Below are positions 12,744 to 23,600 of a DNA stretch of 64,000 nucleotides, one piece after another. Position 1 is the stretch's first letter. Every line of letters starts with the position of its first letter. The position numbers and the translations under genes were made by a program. This DNA comes from Phlebiopsis flavidoalba (lineage: Eukaryota > Basidiomycota > Agaricomycetes > Polyporales > Phanerochaetaceae): positions 60,352 through 124,351 of the forward strand of contig JAOCPU010000074.1 in NCBI GenBank assembly GCA_035772785.1, in the 5' to 3' direction. The notes beneath the pieces were generated by a model. It did not search any database and was not told where the DNA came from. It saw nothing but the letters and a program-made list of their open reading frames with translations.

Positions 12744-12771
12744 CGCTTACGTAATTTGCGCTTACGTAATT
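12744..12771. promoter_or_regulatory. Tandem pair of TTACGTAA palindromes
   Basis: A 15-bp unit, GCGCTTACGTAATTT, is repeated back to back, placing two perfect TTACGTAA palindromes 15 bp apart (12747-12754 and 12762-12769). TTACGTAA is a known half-site arrangement for fungal bZIP factors of the Yap/Pap1 type. It lies about 840 bp upstream of the NRPS-like start codon. Function is inferred only. Confidence 0.4.
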
Positions 12772-12926
12772 TACCATCCCACGCCATATGGACTTCGGTT
12801 TTACGGCTCTCCTTTCTGCGATCACTCCTCCCACTCACAGTGCTTATATGGCGAACAACATTTGGCAATGTGAGACTTAGAGACAAATGTATTGAGCTTG
12901 GCGGAAGCGCTCGGCACCTCCGTCCG

Positions 12927-12928
<2 letters not shown>

Positions 12929-12957
<29 letters not shown>
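12929..12957. repeat. Homopolymer of 29 T
   Basis: Uninterrupted T29 on the plus strand, i.e. A29 on the minus strand. It is followed on the plus side by unrecognised sequence that has open frames on both strands. It could be the poly(A) tail of a retroposed minus-strand transcript or a simple slippage tract. Confidence 0.9.
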
Positions 12958-12960
<3 letters not shown>

Positions 12961-14716
12961 CTCATATTGATAACGGACCGTAAAACGCCGGCAACTCCGT
13001 CAATGTCAGCACTCTCGATGATCTTAGTTCGAATCCAAAACGCGACTGGCGAATCGTGTTCAAAGATTCGAAGTCGCACGTTCCGGCTTGTAAGACACCC
13101 GTTCTTGTGCTTCATGACTTTATGCAACGTATTTATATTGACTGTTCTCTTCTTCCTAGTGTCCGGACAAAGTCGATCAGCATGTTGCACCGCCCAGTGC
13201 TGCTCTCTGACGTGTATTACGGCTTGCAGCTTAGAGGATATCTTTCACCCCGCTTTGATAGCCTCAAAGCTGCATCCGTGCTCTTCGTATCTTGTGATGC
13301 AGTAGCAGGATTTTCTCCGCAATCCATAAGCTTCTTCAGAACTTCGCTTTGCCGGTCACCGTTACGAATAGGACGCATAGATGAACGCGAACTTACCACT
13401 CTGGGCAAGACACCCTGAATCCAATACACGAGGAGCGCCATGTGGTGTATGTGTCGAGTCGCGCAAGCGGTAAGGCGCAGGCCTTATCTTCTACTCGATT
13501 TATAAGCTTACAACGTTTGCATCACTAGCTTGGAGTGCTTTAACAACGGTTGACCGGAGCAGCCGTTTCAATTCTCGAACGCTGGCTTTGTTCTTTCCCC
13601 TTTCTTCGGTAGTGCTGACCGTCCGTGCGTTACCCGCAGAGTATCATCAGTGGCAAGAAGGCGCAAGTGCATCGTCATCATTCACATATCCCTGCTTCTT
13701 GATACACTCCACATATCATTTCATTTTCAGCAACTCATCGGTATGATTCATCATGATTGTGGTGAAGACGCTCACAAGATAGCGCTGTGAAGTTTCTCAT
13801 TAGCGCGTACAATGTACATCTCCATGCCTAAATTATAAACTCTTATGAAGGTTTCACAATAATTGCCGCATTGCCTAGCTTCTCTGCCGTCATAGGTGCT
13901 GTTGTCATGGCCGGGATGCGGTGGTCATTCCGACGTTCTCGGGTCGCTCCTACAGCCTGCGCCGGCGAAACCGCCTATCCAGGTATTCCTCAGGACGTTC
14001 ATGGGTAATTGGGTCTCACACCAGCTAGCAGGGCCCACGGCATGTGCACGTTGTGCGACCCACATCGGGAGCCGCACATCAAGTTCCGTTGCTCATCCAG
14101 CAATTTGAGGTCCTCGCATTCCATTTGCTCTAAACGACGATAGCAAAGATGCTACTGACCTAAGGTGTTTTGCTCGTGCGCAATCGTATCACTTGATACA
14201 GCATTTGTTTGCCCCTCGTATTTTTTCCTACCGTTGTGCGCGCCGCCCCGGCTAATGTTGCGGTGACGGAGTGCATTTACCCGTTGTTGTAAACAGCAGG
14301 TAACAGGAATGATTATGCGGTGAGTGGGGTCTAATCATCCATCTGTCGCACTCTCTTAGATTGCGACTCGTTCTCCGCATGATGATTGCAACCCATCGGA
14401 ATGATTTACATTGACAGACTTGCAGATGGTGATTCTATCGCCCACCAACCCAAGTATGATAATCTCCATATCCCTCATACCCTCGAGATTTTAGCCCAAT
14501 AAGTTTACCTGGTCAGTACGTCGTATATTATTGATAATCATGTTGTTGATTGAATGCGAAATGCACAGGATCCTCGCTGACTTGCGGTCAATCGGGTTAG
14601 GGTGCATCGTAAAATTTATCTCGCTTTGTGCTCCTATAAGTCCGATGTTTCGAGAAGAATTTTACGCCCAGGCCCCTCTGTCCAAACCTCGCCAAGTCAT
14701 TTTGCTGCGATCGACA
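12958..14716. other. Unassigned region between poly(T) and DUF6534 copy B
   Basis: Open frames of 74-137 codons exist at 13056-13418 (plus) and 12822-13190 and 13217-13441 (minus). The minus one has an ATG at 13441, a possible GTAAGT donor about 45 nt inside, and reading that runs toward the A29 tract. No family recognised. From 13500 to 14716 I see nothing coding. Confidence 0.3.
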
Positions 14717-16090
14717 TGTCGAATGCCTCAAGCGGAGCTGCGCTTCCCGATGTCACAAGCAACGTGAGTAGTCACTGCACTGCACATACTAGCCCATACC
14801 TGAACAAAGCATCACGCACTTTCTAGAGCAGGACCCGTTGTGAGCTCCCTAGCCTTTATTCATGCAATAATATTGGCTCATTCATTCCCAGCTCATTGGC
14901 TACCTCCTCAACTGGGGCCTTTATGGGGCACTCTCCGTTCAAATTTGTGAGTCCTTTCATCCCTCCCGCCGCTCGCTTGATGGCCCACACCGCTAGTCTG
15001 GTACTACCTCGCGTTCCCCAAGGATGGCTGGGCGCCGAAAACCCTCGTCGCGTTCGTGTACACGATGGAGAGACCGCACAGACGCTGATCATGACGAACG
15101 ACTGCTTCAACGCCTATGTGCGCAACTTTGGCAACCCCGCTATTTTGAACGCGATGCAGAACGAATGGTTGGCCGTGCCGGTGTTTACTGCGATCAGTGA
15201 GTCAATTGTTGTCTTTGAGAGCTTCGAAGCTGAAGGGTACAGTTAGTTGTACTGTGCAGCTTTTTTATGCTTACAGGCTGCATATTCTGTCTAGACAGAA
15301 GTACATCGTATTCTGTGTCGCTGCGGTATGTCTATCCACGCATTCAGCTGTCGTAATGGTGCTGATTGGTGCGCTTACAGCTCGCTATCACACAGATGGT
15401 CGCAGGAATAATCACCGGAGTCAAGTCTCACCAGATCGGCAATTTCTCAGGCCTCGAGGCGCATCTACGCGTACCAGAACCCGTACAAACCCCTTCTCCA
15501 CTCCGCGCAAGCCCCCACTCACATATTCCTAGATATGGATGGCAGGTAGCTTCATCTGCGATCTCATCATCGCAGGGAGCATGGCTTACCTAGTATGCTT
15601 ACTGCCACTATGCTACTTGCGCCCTCTTGCTGACTCAACCTCCCCAGCTCCTCCGCAAAGACCCCGCCTCGCACCAGACTTCAATGCTTATCAATCGCAT
15701 CGTTCGACTCGTGGTAGAAACCGGCACCCTCACTGGTTCGCCCCCTCCGCTCCTGCTCGGACGATTGAACTGACAGAGAAATAGCGCTCGTAGCGGCGCT
15801 CGACACAATCCTATATATTTTGCATCACCCCCCGCGCGCCGTACCACGTCTGCACCGCGACGGTCCTCGCAAAACTATACTCAAACTCGCTGCTCGTTAT
15901 CTTCAACAGCCGCATTCGCATGCCGCAAAATGAGAGCGAGGGAAAACTGCACATCTCGTTGCGCCCGCGTGTTTCGAATATAGACACAGGGGTGACTGCA
16001 GGGATGGGAGGAGTGAGAGTAAGGGAGGAGGTGTATGTGTGTGCGGATGGGGGAGTCAGTCCAGGTTTGTCATACACTCCAGTGCTCTAG
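14717..16090 (+). CDS. DUF6534 multi-pass membrane protein, copy B
   Basis: Paralogue of the gene at 5765-6898, better preserved. Start ATG at 14717 gives MSNASSGAALPDVTSN, a typical family N-terminus, ending at a GTGAGT donor. Next exon LIGYLLNWGLYGALSVQI, intron (about 14949-14997), then YYLAFPKDGWAPKTLVAFVY, ETAQTLIMTNDCFNAYVRN, FGNPAILNAMQNEWLAVPVF, intron, SCTVQLFYAYRLHILSRQKY. After about 15540 come the family signature GSFICDLIIAGSMAYL, intron, LINRIVRLVVETGTLT, intron, LVAALDTILYILHH, APYHVCTATVLAKLYSNSLL, NSRIRMPQNESEGKLHISLR, and a stop at 16088-16090. The frame is broken by an extra GA in GAGAGA (15068-15073) and an extra C near 15830. Seven helices expected; cellular role unknown. 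Probably functional if these indels are sequence errors. Confidence 0.85.
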
Positions 16091-16527
16091 TGCGTGTGGT
16101 ATACTGATTGATCTAGGAGTCAGTTGGCAAGAAGGGAACACTGGAAGAGGGTGGGGTTTGAAATTTGAACCTGGGGCACAACATTGGTGCCGGATGGGAC
16201 GCTTAAAGCTGAAGGTAATATCGGTTTTCGTAGAATCGCAGATGTGATGTGTAGTACTATGCAGTGCGTGATCATGGGGAAGTGTATTTAGGGGACAAGT
16301 TGCCACTACGTTGGTTCTGTCCTCCATCATATCACTATATAAATATCTCTTGACAAAAATATAGTTATTTGTGGCCCTTTCACACGTTGCTGAATGTGGA
16401 ATGTCTGTCCGTATGACTCATATCGACGTTTGCGGCCTTGCCACTCCCCGCGCACGTGGCGTGGCGTATCGGACCAGCACCAGGCGCCCAAAATGGACTC
16501 AACCCTCCGACGACCTCCTGAGTGGAC

Positions 16528-17462
16528 ATGAAATTGGAGATTTCCGTCAAGTTCACCATCGACATACCAGATCAGATTTTGCACCATGCAGACGACTCAT
16601 ATGAATCCGGTATTTTCCTCACGACTCACGCATCAACGACGCCACACCGATACACTGCGAAAATGCCGCTGTTGTCTACAAGGGTTTTTGCGTTCGCGAC
16701 GACGATGGCAGCGTTGAAGAGGTCGTCATGAAGTTCGTGTCTCGAGATGACTACTACCGCGACCGAAGACAACAGAACGAATACCGTTTCTACCAAACAG
16801 GAGTTGAAACCGCTCCAGGGAATCGCGGTCCCGAAATGTTACGGTCTATTCGCGCGACCGATGACGACACCACTACATGCCTAATTCTGCAGTATTGTGG
16901 AGAGAGGATCTCAACTACATTTTGTCGCCTCGAAGCCAATTTGTTTGTGAGTTACATCAGTCTCAGTTTTTACAGGACCCGGCAAACCCACATTCAGAAT
17001 CGATATATTGGATAATATCCTTGAAGTGCACTATCATGGTGTCCAACATAACGACCTGTCGGAACGAAACGTCGTGGTCAAGGATGGAGAGACCGTTTAT
17101 AATCGACTTTGACCACGCTAACATCTCACAACTGCGAACGCGGGTTGGACATCGTGGAAGGTGCTGTCGCGCCCTGCGCCTACGACTTCAACTCAAACTG
17201 CTACGAAATCCACGACCTGGTGCGTCTCGAACGGCGTCTGGCGTCCAGGTAGGCCAAGGTACCAGCCACACCGAGCGATACTGACATTATCTAGGGCACT
17301 TCCCTGTGGGCGGCAATTATCATCCTTGAGGAATTTGCCACGTCCATTGAGGCGCTAATTCAGATTGCACGAGAGCGCGGGTCATTTCGGTCCAATGTCG
17401 CAAATTTCCCCACGGGCTCATCTCGAAGGGAAGAAGACCGTCTCAAGGACGTCTCAACGTAA
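16528..17462 (+). CDS. Protein kinase-like domain protein 1, frame interrupted
   Basis: Fungal kinase-like (aminoglycoside-phosphotransferase-like) protein of a type expanded in Agaricomycetes. Start taken at ATG 16528 (MKLEISVKFTID). N-lobe: AAVVYKGFCVRDDDGS, VVMKFVS (probable ATP-binding Lys, about 16735), then NEYRFYQ. Hinge: TELKPLQGIAVPKCYG and LILQYCGERI. Catalytic loop: GVQHNDLSERNVVV (H-N-D and Asn, about 17050). Metal site: IIDFDHA (about 17100). C-lobe: APCAYDFNCYEIHDL, an intron near 17250-17295, SLWAAIIILEEFATSIEAL, stop at 17462. At least three slips: an extra G near 16802, one near 16880 and one between NVVV and IIDFD. Substrate unknown. The last codons enter the GTCTC-rich rep patch. 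Identity by catalytic motifs is firm. Confidence 0.75.
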
Positions 17463-17621
17463 TAAACGCACCCATAGCCGATGTCTCTTGAGACATCAAA
17501 ATGATGTCGGGACGAGTCTCAGAGGCCCTCAAAGGCCTCTCAACACGGTCTCAAGGGCGTCTCACGAGCTCTCATGAGATATTTCGTACTTCTCAGTGAG
17601 ACCGAATTTCTCAACTGTCTC
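17440..17621. repeat. GTCTC/GAGAC-dense patch
   Basis: The pentamer GTCTC or its complement occurs nine times within about 180 bp (17440, 17451, 17483, 17490, 17515, 17549, 17559, 17598, 17617), often as GTCTCAAG or GTCTCACG. Roughly 0.4 occurrences would be expected at random. It overlaps the 3' end of the kinase-like gene. Confidence 0.8.
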
Positions 17622-19705
17622 ACGAGCCCTCACAAGCGCTCATGGTCTTCCCCCAAGATTTGCGACACAAACCGCGAGCTGCGTGTGGAAGCGACGAAGG
17701 TCATGAAGATCATGGAAGCCATCAAGGCAAATAAGGGCCTCATGCCTCGACTACCGAAGGTTCAAGAGCTGCTTCGCGAAGTAGAGGTCGAGCTTGCCAT
17801 CTCGGAAAGGATGTCACATCTCAAATGCTAATGAATTTCTTACCGAAAGTTCTTGAGCGGAGTTTGACAGACTGGTGCTGAGGCCTAAGTATTACTTACG
17901 CATGGTTCGCCATGGCGCTCGTCAATTCCGAGTATTTTTAACTCCACGCTAGGAAATTTGTGGTTTACGTGTCAGTGAAAGTATGGTAAGTACTGTGTCC
18001 TGTAAAGAATTCACACTCCTCACCGAGTTGGTAATTTTGCAGAAGTTCCTCTCCGAGTAATTCACTAGCGGTGTGGGCCATTACTGGCTCGACCGATTTA
18101 TGAATAACCTTGTGTGACTAATGATAAGTATTTGCAGTATCTGTTAAATGGTGCTCACCCATGGTATTCTATCGGGCGCGCTCCTCGCCGAGCTGCACTC
18201 GGCTCGTCGCGTGCTGGTACGTGAACAGAACACGCCCGTTTGCCAGTGTGCCTAAATAAGTAATTAAATCACAAGATGGTTTAATAGTTTATGTAAAACA
18301 GAGTATGAAAATTATGTTAATGATATCTATTATAAACACTCACACTAAGCACTCTACCGGGCGCGCTCCGAGCCGAGCTGCGGTAACGCGCGCCGATACG
18401 AATGGCGGGTGTGGGCCAACATTTACTAGCTCAACCAATCATGAATCATATTCCATAGTTTATTTCTCCAGACGTTCAATTACTTACCTGCTTACCGGTA
18501 ATTCACCAAGGTGAGCGAGCGAGGAGCCTCGGAGGAACCCCGGCCCTTGCCGCGTGTCGAGTTTCAAGTCCGAAGCGCCCGGGACTCCTGTGCTCGCGCT
18601 CCCATCCTCCGCCGTCGTTCACGAGAACGGCGGCTCCTGCCACCCCTGCACCATGTCCTTGCCTTCACGCGGAGACTTCCTCTGGAGTCTTCTGAACCCC
18701 TGCCTGCCTTCCTTCCTCAGCTCTAGTATTGTCCCCTTCGCCGCCCATTGCCATTCAATACGCGCACCAACGACCTCGCCCTCAACGGCCATATTTCTTC
18801 AAGCACGGCGATGTCGGCAGTTGGGGAAGGTCGCAGGAGGCTGGGAGGGTGTGCCATGCACACCTTCCAGCCTAAGGTGGATACAAACGAACCTAGAAGC
18901 TCATTGGACTTGGCAATAGGTGCGCCGCTGGTTCTCCCGCGCACACACCGGACTGAACTCGCGCGACGACCGCGCCCTCAGCTCCGGGACGCACATGCCC
19001 TCCAAGAGTGCGTTTATCCTCGGAAAAGGTAAGTGATTATTTATTCCAAGTTTGTTGTCCGCCGCCGCGAGCCTGCGAGCTCCACAGCCTACAGTGCGTC
19101 CCCTCCCCTGCTACTTCACCATTTCCTCGTTCGCAAGGACCCCTCCCATGTGCAGAAGCGCACTCCGAAGATACCTGGGAACGAAGGGAGGTCATCTTGC
19201 TATTCGAATACCTCCAGAGGCGTCAACGCGCCGCCAACCGCCGCCTTGGTTGTGCATACAGGCCACGGGTTCGCGCACAGAGCGCTCACCGACCACTTTC
19301 GCGTGTTTGTGCATTCACGCCGGAGCCTCGCGCATGCCGGCCGCGCACCATCGCTATGGCACGAGCATGCGCATGATGTGCATAGCAAACTACGAGGACA
19401 GCCGCTACGTACCAAGGACACCCCGCCGAGGATGACCAAGACGGAACGAGGACATCACAACAATGACGGCCACGACGGGCGCGAGTATATCTGCAATGAA
19501 ACGAGGCCGACCAAGGAATTTCGACCAGGATGTGACGGGTAACGACGAGGCCAACCACGGTATAAGCGGCCTCGATGCGACGGCCACCGCATGACGCATG
19601 ATGCGCGCGACGCAGGTGGCCATGACACAACATAAATCACACGACACAAAACTGACCAGGCGGCGATGTGAACGGCAACACCGTGATATCCACGGCGCAT
19701 TTGTG
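17463..19705. other. Unassigned region left of the retrotransposon
   Basis: An open frame at 17574-17831 ends in a helical Lys/Glu-rich stretch (KVMKIMEAIKANKG, LPKVQELLREVEVELAI) that could be a further exon of the kinase-like gene. From 18480 the sequence becomes GC-rich and open in several frames (for example 19033-19542 plus), but no family is recognisable and composition alone may explain it. Confidence 0.3.
18073..18461. repeat. Two pairs of diverged direct repeats
   Basis: Motif A (GTGTGGGCCA followed about 25 nt later by ATGAAT) occurs at about 18073 and 18410. Motif B (CGGGCGCGCTCC then GCCGAGCTGC) occurs at about 18170 and 18357. The order is A-B then B-A, all on the same strand, so it looks like rearranged remnants of one older repeat unit. 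Confidence 0.5.
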
Positions 19706-20245
19706 ACTCACCTGTGTGTGTTGCTAAAGGGGAGAGTGTAAAACACTAGATAGAGAGAGCGAGTAACGAAGATATGAGAGAATCTTAACGATGTTGTTAA
19801 GCTTGGGGCTTAAGGCCACAAGCGTACCTCTTTATATACATGTGAGCCAGTCTCTAACGATGTCATCGATGAGCTGGCAGTGTGAGTCATACATGTCGAA
19901 GAGTGCCAGCTCAGCGACAGCTAACCAGAGTGACCTGCTGGCGATGTCTATTCTACAGCCTGCCCGAGGTAACTATGACGGATCCTTAACTCAGGTCCGT
20001 ACTCCATCCTTCTACCTCAGTCCATGATATCATACAACCTACTCCAGTCCATAGACCTCGTTCTAGTCCCTACCTAGACCTAAGTACATGTGATGCATCC
20101 ATTACCCATCCAGACCCTTGGTTGATGCGAACGTTGTGGCGCGAGCTTTGTGGCGCGGGAACGCGCTTAAGTGAGCGCTTGAGACTTGGTGTCGAATATG
20201 AACGAAAATGAAAGGAAATTGACTAATAGGGCATAATCTGTGACA
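19706..20245 (-). repeat. 3' LTR
   Basis: Direct repeat of 27411-27918. The inner end is TGTCACAG on the minus strand, directly after the polypurine tract. The outer edge is set by shared ACTCACCTGTGTGTGTTGCT; the canonical TG..CA edge would be at 19713, so it is uncertain by about 7 bp. Confidence 0.9.
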
Positions 20246-20262
20246 GTACCCCCTCCTCTGGG
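20246..20262 (-). other. Polypurine tract
   Basis: Minus-strand purine run AGAGGAGGGGG immediately precedes TAC and the TGTCACAG start of the 3' LTR. It is the expected primer for plus-strand DNA synthesis. Confidence 0.75.
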
Positions 20263-20285
20263 TCGAGCTCCGTTGAAGACCTTTA

Positions 20286-20640
20286 TTAAACTCCAGTTGA
20301 TCCAAAACCTCCAGCCCCCTCGAGCAGTTGCATTAAGTGAATCGACTTGTTCAACTTCGGCATAGGTAATCTTTTCGATAATGAGTTGGGCAATGCGGTC
20401 GCCGGTGGAGCCTACACATTCAATGTCGCTGTTGTTTACGAGTAAAACCCGTATCTCTCCTGTGTAGTCCCGGTCGATTACTCCTGCTCCAACGTCAATG
20501 CCTTTGACGGACATGCCGCTGCGTGGTGCTATTCTGCCGTAGGTGCCTTGAGGAAGTCCTATTTTAATGCCGGTAGGCACTAGTTTTCGTGACCGTGGTG
20601 TAATCTGGAAGTCTTGACTCGCATACAAGTCTAAGCCTGC
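20286..20640 (-). CDS. Retrotransposon-encoded dUTPase domain
   Basis: Trimeric-type dUTP pyrophosphatase domain (dUTP to dUMP plus PPi) at the C-terminal end of the element's polyprotein. All five family motifs can be read: motif 1 AGLDLYASQDF (20640-20608), motif 2 APRSGMSVKG, motif 3 GVIDRDYTGEIRVLLVN with the catalytic Asp, motif 4 GDRIAQLI, and motif 5, a glycine-rich RGGGGFGSTG that is read one base out of frame because of an extra base at about 20313. The domain starts one frame away from the chromodomain stop (20631), so either a single missing base or a translational frameshift joins it to pol. By analogy with retroviral dUTPases it would limit uracil incorporation during reverse transcription. 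Identity is firm; activity is inferred. Confidence 0.9.
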
Positions 20641-23600
20641 AGCTCGTCAGATCCTTTTGTGGGGAGTCGCCCGTTGGTAAGTTCTACTTGTAGTGTGCTG
20701 TCTTCATCGAACTCTATGACTTTGATCGCAGTTCGTCCAAGTTTCTTGTACTTGTCGATGATTGCTTTCGCGTTTGTGAGATTCGATGCAGGTTCCCATG
20801 TATCGTCTTCTCTCCCGAAACCTTTCCACCTTACTAGATACTCGGTCTTTCGACGTCGTACTCGATGTTGCAGGATTTCTTCCACTTCCCATTCTTCCTC
20901 ACGCGCGAATAACGATGGGTTCAGGTTTGAGTGGTTTTTGTCCCTCGATGGTAGGCTCATTGTAAGTGGCGAGCTTGCTGGCGTGGAACACCGGATGTAT
21001 GCCACGGAATTTAGCAGGCATTCTCAGCTTGAAGGTAACTGGTCCCAGTTGCTCGATTATCTCGAAGGGTCCTTCGTACTTTGGGCTGAGAGCTGTCTCC
21101 GTAGTTTGATAGTCCTTGAGTGTGAGTAGTACTTTCTGACCGACTTTAAACGGAACGTTTTGAACGCCCTTGTCGTAGTACCACTTCATCCGCTCAGCAG
21201 CTAACTCTAAAGCGGCTTTCGCCCTGCTCTTGAGCTTCATGACGTGTCTTCATAATGTCGTTAAGGTCTGTTGACTTGAACACCTTGTTTACGACTGGTC
21301 CTGCTCTGGGGTGTCGACCATACTCCAAAAAGAATGGTGTATTCTTCGTGCTTTCGTGTGCCAGGTTGTTATAGGCGAACTCAGCCGTGCTTAACAGACG
21401 CGACCAGTTGTCCTTGTTGTAGTCCACATAGCATCGAAGATATTGTTCCAAACTCTGATTCACACGTTCAGTTTGACCGTCCGTTTGTGGGTGGTATGCC
21501 GTAGACATTGCTGACTCAATACCCAGCAGTTTGCACCATTCCTGAAATAATTCAGCCGCGAATTGTACACCTCGATCTGAAATGATCTGTAGCGGAAGTC
21601 CATGCAGGGGATATATCCTGTCAAGGAGCAATTGCGCTAAGTCTTCGATGATGAGAACTTGGTGGTAATCGCAAAGAAATGGGCTCTTTTGGTGAGTCTG
21701 TCCACAACCACTAGTATAGCGTTGTAGTCTTCTGACGGTGGGAGTTGTGTGATTAAGTCGATGGTGATAACCTCCCAAGGCCCTGTCGGAACCTTGTTTG
21801 GAATGAGCAGTCCAAAAGGTTGCTGCGGGCGATTTTTCATACGCTGGCAGACGTCGCAACCTGTAACATAATGTTTGACGAATGTAGTCATGTTGGGCCA
21901 CCAATAGTTTCTTGACACTAGCTCGTATGTTTTCCACCTGCCCGGATGCCCCCTGCGAAAGGCAAATCGTGACAGATCTCAACAATTCGTCGTCGTAAGT
22001 GGTCGTCTGGTGATTTTGGTATGTACACTTTTCCTCGGTAAAGTAGTAAACCATTTTCGAAGTTCCAATCTTGAAGTGATTTCTTGAATTCTCGTGGTCC
22101 TGATTGTAAAAGACTCTGGTAGTCCTTCGTAACGTCATCGGAAAGTAATGCCTCCTTAACCTCTCTAAGGATCTTATCGTCGTTGACCGTTGATTCGTGA
22201 GAAGCTTCGATAGCGCGAATGGCAAAAAATTCGGGCTTCAGTAACACTTGGTTCTGATTGTCGAAGTTTACCCCCTCCTCATGATCTGGTCTCCTGGACA
22301 GAGGGTCTTCAGCTTGCATTGTCTTTCCAGGCTTGTGGTGTAGAGAATAGTTGAATCGAGTGAGATAGAGTGCCCATCTCGCTTGTCTCCTTGTTAAATT
22401 TTGGGCGGTTCGGAAATACGTGAGATTTTGGTGATCTGACCATATTTCGAACAATTCCGGGTGTCCCTCAAGATAATGTCTATACTCTTCCAACGCTCGT
22501 ATGATGGCGAGCAACTCTTTGTCGTAAATCTCATAGTTCCTCTCATGGACATTGAGCGACTTAGAGTGGAAGGCAACGGGGTGCCACAAGTTATCACTTG
22601 GGTCGTGTTGAGACAAAACAGAGCCGATCGCAAAGTCTGAGGCGTCGGTTGAAACTCTGAATGGGTTGACATCGTCCGGTATCCGTAGGATAGGTGCGGT
22701 GGTAAAGGCCTTTTTCAGAGCCTCGAACGCATCCTGCTGATCCTTATCCCACACCCAAGGTTGATCCTTCCGAGTGAGACTTGTAAGTGGCTTAACGATT
22801 TTCGCAAAGTCTTGGATAAATCGCCGATAAAAGTTTGCAAAGCCCAGGAAAGCCTGGACATGCTTTACTTTAGTCGGAACAGGCCACTCCAGTACACCGG
22901 AAACCTTCTTAGGGTCCATTGCCACATGACCTTTAGATATGATCATGCCGAGATATTCAATACTGTCTTTCTCGAAAAAGCATTTTTCAGCTTTGGCAAA
23001 TAAGTCATTGTCGCGAAGCCTTTTCAGAACTTCTTGTACAATTTTTCTATGCTCCTTCTTGTCGTTTCCGAATACAAGAATGTCATCCAGATACACCATA
23101 ACCTTGCCGTCTCGGATTAGATCTCCGAGGATGTCGTTCATCATGGCTTGGAATGTGGCTGGCGCATTGGAGAAACCAAAGTACATGACTACCGCTTCAA
23201 ATAAGCCGCGTTTTGTGACGAAAGCCGTTTTCCACTCGTCGCCCTTTCGGATACGGACATTGTTATAGCCCCACCTAAGGTCAATCTTGGTGAATATCGA
23301 TGCTTGACTGAGAGAATCAATCAGATCAGATATGCGTGGAATGGGATAACGGTTCTTGATTGTAACGGCGTTGAGTGCGCGATAATCCATACAAGGTCTT
23401 AATCCTCCATCTTGCTTTTTGACGAAGAAAAAGGGAGCAGCGACCGGACTTTTCGAAGGTCGGATATAACCTTTTCGTAGTTCTTCATCGATCCAAAGGT
23501 CGAGAGAATTCCGTTCGTTTGGAGAAAGCGGGTATAGTTTAGCCGGCTTGGGAAGAGAGGCTCCTTCCACAAAGTCGATTGGGTGATCGTAAGCTTTACG

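Noticed and set aside
13024..13045. AGTTCGAATCC resembling a tRNA T-loop
   Set aside because: The flanking bases do not pair as a T-stem and no acceptor or anticodon arm is present.
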